From the NCBI GenBank assembly GCA_002399265.1, contig DHDG01000063.1:362-35704 (forward strand): 35,343 nt of DNA, in the 5' to 3' direction. This document shows positions 8,770 through 15,080 of the stretch, in pieces. This stretch comes from Firmicutes bacterium UBA4882. GTDB lineage: Bacteria > Bacillota > UBA4882. The notes below the pieces were generated by a model, which did not search any database, was not told the DNA's origin, and saw only the letters and a program-made list of their open reading frames with translations. A program made the translations under genes and the position numbers. How positions within the stretch are numbered: position 1 is the first letter of the stretch; each line of letters begins with the position of its first letter.

Positions 8770-8914
8770 CGGTGCAAGCTGCGGCGAAAGCAGGCTGCAA
8801 CTGGAAAAAAGGTTGCTAATCGGCTTAACCGTGGAATCTTATTATTTTGGATATTTTTATCGCTGGAGGAAGGATTCCGCAGTGATAGAAAGAATAGTGT
8901 TTACGGACGTGTAT

Positions 8915-8926
8915 CTTGTATACAAG
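8915..8926. promoter_or_regulatory. Candidate operator palindrome CTTGTATACAAG
   Basis: A perfect 12-bp palindrome lies about 20 bases upstream of the proposed gdhA -35 box. Its TTGTATACAA core resembles sites bound by GntR-family (FadR-type) regulators, which favour TGT-ACA half-sites. Binding is inferred. Confidence 0.4.
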
Positions 8927-8945
8927 AGTTACGTTTTGAATCTGA

Positions 8946-8973
8946 TTGCGGTCCCCAAGTGGCAGTATACAAT
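8946..8973 (+). promoter_or_regulatory. Candidate sigma-70-type promoter of gdhA
   Basis: TTGCGG at 8946-8951 and TACAAT at 8968-8973 are separated by 16 bases. Transcription would start near 8980 and leave a leader of roughly 120 bases before the gdhA start codon. Confidence 0.5.
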
Positions 8974-8984
8974 GATACAAAAGA

Positions 8985-9092
8985 CCCGGCGGATTAAAGC
9001 CGCCCGGGCGTTTTGTGCGCCCGAACTCGTGGGGAGGAGTTGGAGTTCGAAAGTCCGCAGATCTGCGGTATTATAGAAAATACGGAGGGGAG
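8985..9092 (+). promoter_or_regulatory. Inverted-repeat-rich 5' leader of gdhA
   Basis: The leader contains a GGCGG/CCGCC hairpin near 8988-9005, a GGGCG/CGCCC hairpin near 9005-9022, and a perfect 14-bp palindrome CCGCAGATCTGCGG at 9055-9068. The last ends about 15 bases before the GGAGGGG ribosome-binding site. I recognise no known riboswitch class. It may fold in the transcript or bind a protein as DNA. Confidence 0.4.
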
Positions 9093-9098
9093 TTAGTA

Positions 9099-10445
9099 AT
9101 GAATCAGTATGTTTCCGGCATTATTGAGGACCTGCGTAAAAAGAACCCCGGGGAACCAGAATTTATCCAGGCGGCTACCGAAGTTCTCGAATCGTTATCA
9201 GTAGTTGTGGATAAGGATCCCAAATACCAAAAATACGGTATCCTCGAGAGAATCGTGGAACCGGAGCGCTCCATTATCTTCCGCGTGCCCTGGCAGGATG
9301 ATAAAGGCCAGATCCATGTCAACCGCGGCTATCGGGTACAGTTTAACAGTGCGATCGGACCCTACAAAGGCGGCATCCGTTTCGCTCCCAGTGTCAACCT
9401 TAGTGTTATGAAATTCCTGGGTTTTGAGCAAACCTTTAAGAACAGCCTGACCAGCCTCCCGATGGGCGGCGGCAAGGGCGGCAGCGATTTCGATCCGCGC
9501 GGCAAGTCAGAAGCGGAAGTCATGCGTTTTTGCCAGAGCTTCATGAACGAGCTGTTCCGCCATATCGGTCCTGATACTGACGTCCCGGCTGGTGACCTTG
9601 GTGTTGGTGCCCGCGAAATCGGTTTCATGTTTGGACAGTATAAGCGCCTGATCAATCGTTTTGAAGGCGTATTCACCGGTAAGGGCTTTAACTGGGGCGG
9701 CAGCCGGATGCGTCCGGAAGCCACCGGTTTTGGTGCCACCTACTTCTTGCAGGAAATGCTTAAGACCAAGAACCAAAGCTTGGAAGGCAAAACGGTTGCT
9801 GTTTCCGGGTTTGGTAACGTAGCTTGGGGCGTAGTCCAGAAAGTCGGCCAACTAGGCGGTAAAGTAGTCACGATCAGCGGACCGGACGGATTCATCTATG
9901 ATAAAGACGGTGTCGTTGGAGCCGAGAAGGTCGAGTACATGCGTGAAATGCGTGCCAGCGGCCGCGACCGTGCACAGGATTATGCTGATAAATTCGGGGT
10001 TGAGTTCCATGCCGGTAAACGGCCGTGGGGCGTCAAGTGCGATATCGCAATGCCTTGTGCTACTCAGAACGAGGTGGACGAAAACGACGCCAAAGCGCTG
10101 GTCAAGAGCGGCTGTAAGTGTCTCTGCGAAGTTGCCAACATGCCGCTGACCTTGGAAGCCATGAAAGTAATTATCGAGAGCGGTATCCTTTACGCTCCCG
10201 GCAAAGCAGCGAACGCTGGCGGCGTAGGTTGCTCCGGTCTCGAGATGACCCAGAACAGCATGCGTATGCACTGGGCTAGTGAAGAAGTTGACCAGAAATT
10301 GCACGGCATTATGGTTAGCATCCATGACCTCTGCCGTCAGGCTTCGGAAGAGTACTATGGCAAGTCGGATAATTACGTTGGCGGCGCCAACATTGCCGGC
10401 TTCAAGAAAGTCGCTGATGCCATGATCGATCAAGGCGTCATCTAA
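9099..10445 (+). CDS. gdhA: Glutamate dehydrogenase (hexameric, class I)
   Basis: Interconverts glutamate with 2-oxoglutarate plus ammonium, using NAD(P)H. The catalytic core reads LPMGGGKGGSDFDP (residues 120-133), with the catalytic lysine K126, followed by VPAGDLGVGAREIG, in which D166 is the expected catalytic aspartate. The nucleotide-binding domain shows VAVSGFGNVAWG. The C-terminal NAGGVGCSGLEMTQNSMR region is typical of the approximately 450-aa bacterial class, which is often NADP-dependent. Coenzyme choice is inferred from class, not read directly. The start ATG at 9099 follows GGAGGGG; an upstream in-frame extension to 9015 lies in the leader. It reads alone and ends in a terminator at 10518. 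Confidence 0.95.
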   Translation: MNQYVSGIIEDLRKKNPGEPEFIQAATEVLESLSVVVDKDPKYQKYGILERIVEPERSIIFRVPWQDDKGQIHVNRGYRVQFNSAIGPYKGGIRFAPSVNLSVMKFLGFEQTFKNSLTSLPMGGGKGGSDFDPRGKSEAEVMRFCQSFMNELFRHIGPDTDVPAGDLGVGAREIGFMFGQYKRLINRFEGVFTGKGFNWGGSRMRPEATGFGATYFLQEMLKTKNQSLEGKTVAVSGFGNVAWGVVQKVGQLGGKVVTISGPDGFIYDKDGVVGAEKVEYMREMRASGRDRAQDYADKFGVEFHAGKRPWGVKCDIAMPCATQNEVDENDAKALVKSGCKCLCEVANMPLTLEAMKVIIESGILYAPGKAANAGGVGCSGLEMTQNSMRMHWASEEVDQKLHGIMVSIHDLCRQASEEYYGKSDNYVGGANIAGFKKVADAMIDQGVI

Positions 10446-10517
10446 TAATAAATCGAACACATGTAATTACAACAAATATTGCAGTTGTTTCGTAGCAGCA
10501 TCAATAGGAGTTAACAG

Positions 10518-10553
10518 ACAACCCGCCGTTTTCATTCGGCGGGTTGTTTTGTT
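10518..10553 (+). terminator. Intrinsic terminator of gdhA
   Basis: A perfect 11-bp stem (10518-10528 with 10537-10547), an 8-base loop and a T-rich tail TTTGTT. The group II intron remnant begins at the next base after the tail. Confidence 0.88.
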
Positions 10554-10679
10554 GTGCGCCCGACATGGGCGATAGCTTGGTGGCGAAAGTCCACTACACG
10601 CTTGGTAGTAGGAAGTGTTAGCCAAAGGACAGGGTGTCCACCGTGAGGTGGAATCTGAAGGGAGCCGGAGGCAAAGTCT

Positions 10680-11175
10680 CTCAACAAAGAAAAGACGCAT
10701 GTTACAAACGTGAAGCAGGGAGTGGCCTACCTGGGATTCGTGATTTATCCCAAGTGCGTAAGCATTCATCCCAAGAAGATAAAGGCTTTCAAAGATACCA
10801 TCCGTATGCTGACACCCCGGAATCATGGCATGAACGTGGAAGAAATGGTCGAGAGGCTTAAACCATCCTGAGAGGGTGGATAAACTACTTCCGTATTGCT
10901 AACTGCAAGGGGGTACTCCGTGAACTCATGGGATGGAGCGTCGGCGGCTACGAATGAAGCAGATGCGTGAATGGAAGAGCTGGAAGGCACTGCATAAGGC
11001 ACTGCGACAGCGGGGCTACAGGGGAGAATTCGAGAGAATGTCCATGTCCAGATGGCGGAACTCTGCCAGTCCTCTCATCTCTATGGCTCTTCCCAATTCT
11101 TGGTTTGACGAAATTGGGCTTATCAATCTCGAAAGATACGAGGTTGGCATCTTGCATCGTTACTATGAGTGTTAA
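10680..11175 (+). pseudogene. ltrA: Remnant of the group II intron reverse transcriptase/maturase
   Basis: Only the C-terminal end is left. The first frame gives GVAYLGFVIYPKCVSIHPKK (end of the reverse transcriptase). After a lost base near 10866 comes LRGWINYFRIANCKGVLREL (maturase domain X). After a second shift near 10930 comes RRRLRMKQMREWKSWKALHK to a stop at 11173-11175. The polymerase core with the YADD motif is absent, so the protein cannot prime its own movement. Two frameshifts plus the large deletion show long decay. Confidence 0.88.
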
Positions 11176-11192
11176 CGACTGAGGTTTATCAG

Positions 11193-11272
11193 GAGCCGTG
11201 TACGTGGCACGTACGCACGGTTCTGTGAGAGGGACAACGCTAAGTTGATCACTTAGCGTTGCCCTACTCGAT
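11193..11272 (+). ncRNA. Group II intron domains V and VI
   Basis: Domain V folds from GAGCCGTGTACGT with CGTACGCACGGTTC around a GGCA tip. Domain VI folds on an 11-bp stem (11235-11245 with 11251-11261) and ends CTACTCGAT. These are the most conserved parts of the ribozyme and appear intact although the element is deleted elsewhere. On the minus strand the domain VI stem could also help end the convergent lipoprotein transcript. Confidence 0.8.
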
Positions 11273-11321
11273 TTGCATGCTTATGGGTTTAAGCGTTTAA
11301 GCGAGTCTGTACTCTCATTCA

Positions 11322-12047
11322 CTATTCAGGTAGTGGTTCGGGATCGGTTTCTGGCGGATATAAGTCTCCGCCAATCATCAATACGGGCAGAGACACCATC
11401 AGTTTTCCGTCTACCAGTTCCAGAATTGCTAAGAACTCGGGTGGGTTCATGTATCCTTCATCATCATAGAAGTCGTCCGACCATTTCACGAGCAGAAGAA
11501 GGTTGGCTATCAACTTGTTATTGTTATACTGAGTGATCCACAATGCTCCGTCGGTGATGTCTTTGTCGTCTTCTGCAATCGGTAGTTGTATGGGGAAATG
11601 ACGGGTTTGTCTTAATGCACGTGCCCCCCCAAAGACTTCATCCAATTCGTCAACTAACTCAGCGGGCAGTTTGATGTTGTTCGGATCGACAGAGGGAAAT
11701 TCATAATCTTTGCCATCTACCGATATTTTGACATTAAGGCTGTGTAATTGGCTACCATTCAGGAAGGGTGGTGAACTGAATCCATTTGCGATAGTGATGT
11801 TCGCATACAAGTGCTCAATCGGGTCTGGGTCCGGGTCTGGATCCGGGTCTGGATCCTCGGGGTACCAAGTTTCCACATGAGTCCAGTCAAGTAGGTCGAC
11901 ATTAGCATAATTGCCCACGATCAGGGAAACGGGTGGTTGTAATGTCGAGACGGGTGGTTGTATTGGGTCGTCCTCTTTCGCACAACCTCCAATTACCAGA
12001 ATCATCGTTAGTAAAAGCAACGGCAGTACAAGTTTTGTCAGTTTCAT
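11322..12047 (-). CDS. Putative lipoprotein of unknown function with Asp-Pro repeat linker
   Basis: A lipoprotein signal peptide (residues 1-22) ends in the lipobox IGGC, with the cysteine followed by AKEDD, so the protein should be lipid-anchored. A short linker holds a duplicated PPVSTLQPPVS stretch. Around residues 69-80 an EDPDPDPDPDPDP repeat is encoded by near-identical 12-base units (about 11820-11862). The remaining 160 residues are acidic and probably beta-rich. I recognise no domain. The start ATG at 12047 follows GGAGGAGGG. It faces away from the spoVA operon and converges with gdhA and the intron remnant. A surface or periplasmic role is inferred only from the signal. Confidence 0.75.
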   Translation of the reverse strand: MKLTKLVLPLLLLTMILVIGGCAKEDDPIQPPVSTLQPPVSLIVGNYANVDLLDWTHVETWYPEDPDPDPDPDPDPIEHLYANITIANGFSSPPFLNGSQLHSLNVKISVDGKDYEFPSVDPNNIKLPAELVDELDEVFGGARALRQTRHFPIQLPIAEDDKDITDGALWITQYNNNKLIANLLLLVKWSDDFYDDEGYMNPPEFLAILELVDGKLMVSLPVLMIGGDLYPPETDPEPLPE

Positions 12048-12284
12048 AATAACCCTCCTCCAAATTGCTATTTTGTAGCAATAATAAAGTTATACAGGAA
12101 TATAGAAACTACTGCTAATTAGATAAATATTTAAAATGAAATTGGATAATATGAAATAATTCAATAAACATTCCGTGGATAAATTCAACAGGCGCTCTAC
12201 TTCGGGTTCCAATAGTTCCCACCACGCCTGCCCACCAAAAATGCCATACTAACCATGCAACAACCAAATAGAGGAGGTAGAGTC

Positions 12285-12476
12285 GTGACGACAGCGGAAG
12301 ACCTGCAAAAAGCCATCGCCTTGGCGCAACAAGCGCTGGGCAACTATTCAGCATTTGCGTCTTCGACGCAGGATTCTGGGGCGCAAAATATGTTTGCCGG
12401 TATGGCACATGATATGGAAAGACATCTAAAGCAGCTCAATGACAGGCACAAAACTGTCGAACAGTTTCGGCACTGA
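12285..12476 (+). CDS. DUF1657 protein (first copy, spoVA operon)
   Basis: A 63-aa helical protein with the DUF1657 pattern: ALGNYSAFASSTQDSGAQNMFAGMAHDMERHLKQL. The GTG start at 12285 follows GAGGAGG at 12271; an ATG at 12255 in the same frame lies before that site. DUF1657 proteins are commonly encoded beside spoVAC-spoVAD-spoVAE genes in spore formers, including the mobile spoVA operon linked to spore heat resistance. The molecular role is not known to me. It is 30 bases ahead of spoVAC and resembles the protein at 14624-14842 (a shared MYAKF/NYSAF segment and a DxxRHL motif). Confidence 0.85.
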   Translation: MTTAEDLQKAIALAQQALGNYSAFASSTQDSGAQNMFAGMAHDMERHLKQLNDRHKTVEQFRH

Positions 12477-12506
12477 GGAACGAAGCAGGGGGGCGGGGGC
12501 GGCACA

Positions 12507-12977
12507 ATGGCGCGGGATCCTAAGAAAAAACCGCTGAGTGTGGACCAAAAGAGATATACAGAAATGGTGGAGGCGCTGGCACCCAAGCCAACATATTTGA
12601 GAAACGCTATGCTGGCCTATTTATTTGGCGGTTTGGTGTCGGTTGTCGGCCAACTGCTAACCGATTTCTACCGGCTGGCTTTTGACATGTCGCCGCAAGA
12701 AGCCGGTAATCCGGCGTCAGCCACGGTCATTTTCATTGCCTCGCTCCTAACCGGGCTGGGGGTTTTCGACAAAATTGCACGTTATGCAGGTGCGGGGCTT
12801 TCTGTACCAGTCACCGGCTTCGCGAATTCAATGGTATCTTCGGCGCTGGAATTCAAGCGTGAAGGGCTCGTTTTGGGAGTAGGCAGCAAAATGTTTATCC
12901 TGGCTGGGTCGGTTATTACCTTTGGAGTGGTGACAGCATTCATCATTGGCCTGATTTATGCAATCTTCGTGTATTGA
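12507..12977 (+). CDS. spoVAC: Stage V sporulation protein SpoVAC
   Basis: Integral inner-membrane protein of the spore SpoVA channel, which moves dipicolinic acid with calcium into the forespore and lets it out on germination. After a basic N-terminus come several hydrophobic helices, with the family stretches AMLAYLFGGLVSVVGQLLTD and GAGLSVPVTGFANSMVSSALEFKREG. The length of 156 aa is normal. The ATG at 12507 is preceded by a G-rich tract (AGGGGGGCGGGGG) rather than a classical site. It lies between the first DUF1657 gene and spoVAD. Confidence 0.93.
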   Translation: MARDPKKKPLSVDQKRYTEMVEALAPKPTYLRNAMLAYLFGGLVSVVGQLLTDFYRLAFDMSPQEAGNPASATVIFIASLLTGLGVFDKIARYAGAGLSVPVTGFANSMVSSALEFKREGLVLGVGSKMFILAGSVITFGVVTAFIIGLIYAIFVY

Positions 12978-12997
12978 GTCTTTAATGGAGGAAGCTT

Positions 12998-14095
12998 TTG
13001 CGGATGGCAGTCAAAGTCGGTAATCAAACATGGCAGCTGATGCGGGCACCCGTTGTTATTGAAACAGCCACTGTCGCCGGGCCACTGGAAGGAGAAGGGC
13101 CGCTGTTTGCAGATTATGATGGCGTTTATGCCGAACCGGTCGCCGGGGAACGTAGTTTTGAAGCTGCTGAAAAAGAGATGATGCTGAATGCCTGTTTCAC
13201 AGCATTGCAGAAAGCGGGAAAGACGCCTTCCGATGTAGACATCTTTTTGGCTGGGGATTTGCTGAACCAGACGATCACTTCCGGCTTCTCAGCCTTGGAG
13301 CTTAAAATACCGTATCTGGGTCTTTATGGAGCGTGTTCGTCCTCAGCGGAGTCATTGATTGTCGCTTCGGCACTTGTCGAGGCTGGCTTCGCCCAAGTGG
13401 TGCTGGCGGCTGTCTCCAGTCATAACTCTGCTTCTGAAAGACAATACCGCTATCCGACTGAATATGGGGTGCATCGTAAGCCGACTGCACAGTGGACCGT
13501 TACCGGCGCAGGCGCGGCTTTGGTGGCAGCACCGGATGGGCCAGCCGCCAGGAAAGCCTCAGAGCAAGCCGCCAGGAAGACATCAGAGCAGACGACTGCG
13601 CCAAAAGATGGTGCTCTTCCGCACATTACCTATGTGACCATAGGGAAGGTTAATGACCTTGGAATTAAAGACCCGCTTAATATGGGGGCCGCGATGGCAC
13701 CGGGCGCTGTGGATACACTAACCAGTCATTTCGCCGATACCGGGCGCGGGCCGGAGTTTTACGACTTAATTGTAACCGGGGATCTAGGTCGCTTTGGACA
13801 TCAGCTGGCCGTGCGGTTGGCGGCTGAGCGGGGCGGCTTTACGTTGTCAGACAACTATCAGGATTGTGGAGTGATGATCTACGACTTTGATAAACAGGAT
13901 GTCCATTCAGGTGGTAGCGGCTGTGCCTGTTCGGCCCTGGTGACTTACGGTCATCTTTATCATCGGATGTTGCGCGGTGACCTCAAACGACTCCTGCTTT
14001 GCGCGACAGGTTCGCTGCACAGTCCCACTTCTGTACAACAAGGCAATAATATTCCGGTGATCGCGCATGCCGTGAGCTTTGAGATGACACCCTAG
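12998..14095 (+). CDS. spoVAD: Stage V sporulation protein SpoVAD
   Basis: Soluble thiolase-fold protein on the outer face of the spore inner membrane that binds dipicolinic acid. The fold is seen in YGACSSSAESLIVASALVEAG and in NYQDCGVMIYDFDKQDVHSGGSGCACSA. The TTG at 12998 lies 5 bases after GGAGGA; an ATG at 13004 lies 11 bases after it, and either may be used. At 365 aa it is about 25 residues longer than usual. The excess lies in a hydrophilic insertion around residues 183-205, made by two 24-base tandem copies at 13544-13591 (ARKASEQA then ARKTSEQT). It sits between spoVAC and spoVAE. Confidence 0.93.
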   Translation: MRMAVKVGNQTWQLMRAPVVIETATVAGPLEGEGPLFADYDGVYAEPVAGERSFEAAEKEMMLNACFTALQKAGKTPSDVDIFLAGDLLNQTITSGFSALELKIPYLGLYGACSSSAESLIVASALVEAGFAQVVLAAVSSHNSASERQYRYPTEYGVHRKPTAQWTVTGAGAALVAAPDGPAARKASEQAARKTSEQTTAPKDGALPHITYVTIGKVNDLGIKDPLNMGAAMAPGAVDTLTSHFADTGRGPEFYDLIVTGDLGRFGHQLAVRLAAERGGFTLSDNYQDCGVMIYDFDKQDVHSGGSGCACSALVTYGHLYHRMLRGDLKRLLLCATGSLHSPTSVQQGNNIPVIAHAVSFEMTP

Positions 14096-14177
14096 GCGAC
14101 AAAGCGTTGTGCGCTGCGACGTGCTGTTATGCGCGCCGAAGCGTCGCGATCGACCTTGATAATGAGGAGCAATTATA

Positions 14178-14537
14178 GTGGACTGGAAATTGTATGTAAT
14201 GGCTTTTCTGGTGGGCGGCGGCATCTGCATGCTGGCGCAACTGGTGTTGGATTTCACCAAGCTGACTCCGGGCCATGTTCTGACAGGCCTTACTGTAATC
14301 GGGGGAATTCTGGGCGGACTGGGACTCTATGAGCCATTTAAAAAAATAGCTGGTGGCGGCGCTACCATGCCTATTTCCAGTTTTGGTAATGCGCTGGTGC
14401 AGGGTGCAATTTCAGAAGCCAAACGCACCGGCGTCATTGGGGTACTCACCGGCATGTTTGAGTTGACTAGTACCGGCATTACGGCTGCTATTGTATTCGG
14501 GTTTTTCACGGCTCTGATTTTTGATCCAAAAGATTGA
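14178..14537 (+). CDS. spoVAE: Stage V sporulation protein SpoVAE (SpoVAEb-type)
   Basis: A small membrane subunit of the SpoVA channel: 119 aa with about three to four hydrophobic segments. Recognisable stretches are MAFLVGGGICMLAQLVLDFT, then GLYEPFKKIAGGGATMPISSFGNAL and AISEAKRTG. It resembles SpoVAC in overall plan, as expected for this family. The GTG start at 14178 lies 8 bases after GAGGAG. An 82-base gap separates it from spoVAD, and the second DUF1657 gene follows. Confidence 0.92.
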   Translation: MDWKLYVMAFLVGGGICMLAQLVLDFTKLTPGHVLTGLTVIGGILGGLGLYEPFKKIAGGGATMPISSFGNALVQGAISEAKRTGVIGVLTGMFELTSTGITAAIVFGFFTALIFDPKD

Positions 14538-14560
14538 AAGCAATAATGGCATTGCTTGGC

Positions 14561-14590
14561 GACGACTGGCGACGACTGGGGACGACTGTG
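14561..14590 (+). repeat. Three 10-base tandem repeats GACGACTGGN
   Basis: Three adjacent near-identical units lie in the 86-base gap between spoVAE and the second DUF1657 gene. They look like a replication-slippage expansion. Confidence 0.75.
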
Positions 14591-14623
14591 ACGTCTGGTA
14601 ACGCCGAAAGGAGGCGAGACTGC

Positions 14624-14842
14624 ATGACCGTACAGCAGGATTTGGAACAAGCTGTGGCAGCAGTGAAAATGCAACTGGGCATGTATGCCAAATTTGAGTC
14701 GGACGCTCAAGATCAAAGCACTAAGAGCATGTACAATGAGATGTCTCAGGACGTCCAACGGCACCTGGACTCTTTGAATACCAGGCTTAGTTATCTCGAA
14801 AAAAACAATCTACTTAATCAACAGGATCAGCAAAAGCCATAG
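14624..14842 (+). CDS. DUF1657 protein (second copy, spoVA operon)
   Basis: A 72-aa helical protein with the DUF1657 pattern: VKMQLGMYAKFESDAQDQST followed by SQDVQRHLDSLNTRLSYLE. It has a glutamine- and asparagine-rich tail. The ATG at 14624 follows GAAAGGAGG. An earlier in-frame ATG at 14534 would translate the tandem repeats and has no good site, so I reject it. The strong terminator at 14861 shows that this is the last gene of the spoVA operon. A DUF421-type partner, often present in related operons, is not seen. Confidence 0.85.
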   Translation: MTVQQDLEQAVAAVKMQLGMYAKFESDAQDQSTKSMYNEMSQDVQRHLDSLNTRLSYLEKNNLLNQQDQQKP

Positions 14843-14860
14843 GTGCGCGCATTGTCTTAT

Positions 14861-14885
14861 GCCGGGTGACAACCCGGCTTTTTTT
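14861..14885 (+). terminator. Intrinsic terminator of the spoVA operon
   Basis: GCCGGGT pairs with ACCCGGC around a GACA loop and is followed by a run of seven T. Confidence 0.9.
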
Positions 14886-14975
14886 GTTCTGAGGAACTGC
14901 TATTTGGCAAGTTTATGGAAATAATTAAAGGTATTTCAAGTGTTAGAGAGAAATAAAAAACTTCAGGACTTTTTG

Positions 14976-15036
14976 ACCGGACAACCGGAGGTAGCACCGG
15001 ACACCGGACCGGACATCGGGCAACCGGACAGCCGGA
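14976..15036. repeat. Cluster of ACCGGA motifs upstream of the chemoreceptor gene
   Basis: Six copies of ACCGGA (starting at 14976, 14984, 14996, 15003, 15008 and 15023) and one GCCGGA (15031) fall within 61 bases, ending about 45 bases before the gene. This could be a multi-site operator or a slippage product; nothing decides between them. Confidence 0.6.
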
Positions 15037-15080
15037 GGAAAATTGTAGTCTGACAGCGGCCGATCGCTGCCACAGAAGGG

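Larger units (their letters stand above)
8770..9098 (+). other. Intergenic region and leader upstream of gdhA
   Basis: These 329 bases hold the likely gdhA promoter, a 12-bp palindrome and a leader rich in inverted repeats (listed separately). A short open frame at 8813-9076 overlaps the promoter and leader and is not supported as a gene. Confidence 0.5.
10554..11272 (+). mobile_element. Internally deleted group II intron (class C-like) inserted behind the gdhA terminator
   Basis: The 5' end GTGCGCCCGACATGGGCGAT matches the GUGCG start of bacterial group II introns, and the following bases to about 10675 resemble the start of domain I. Domain V (about 11193-11223) and domain VI (about 11226-11272) are intact. 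The 3' end reads CCCTACTCGAT, with a bulged A at 11266, seven bases from the end, as the likely branch point. At 719 bases it is far shorter than an intact element of about 1.9 kb. The middle, including the rest of domain I and most of the reverse transcriptase, has been lost near 10680. Insertion directly after a terminator stem is the known habit of class C introns. Confidence 0.88.

Noticed and set aside
8813..9076. Open frame of 87 codons upstream of gdhA
   Set aside because: It starts with a TTG touching a weak site, crosses the gdhA promoter, leader palindrome and hairpins, and has no recognisable protein features.
10933..11175. Apparent 80-codon gene
   Set aside because: It is the last fragment of the frameshifted intron maturase, not an independent gene.
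12245..12251. CATACTA resembling a sigma-G -10 box before the spoVA operon
   Set aside because: The position suits sporulation control, but no matching -35 element (GNATR type) lies at the required distance, so it is not called as a promoter.
12115..12408. Minus-strand open frame over the first DUF1657 gene
   Set aside because: It is antisense to a gene of recognised family, has no ribosome-binding site, and its product has no plausible features.
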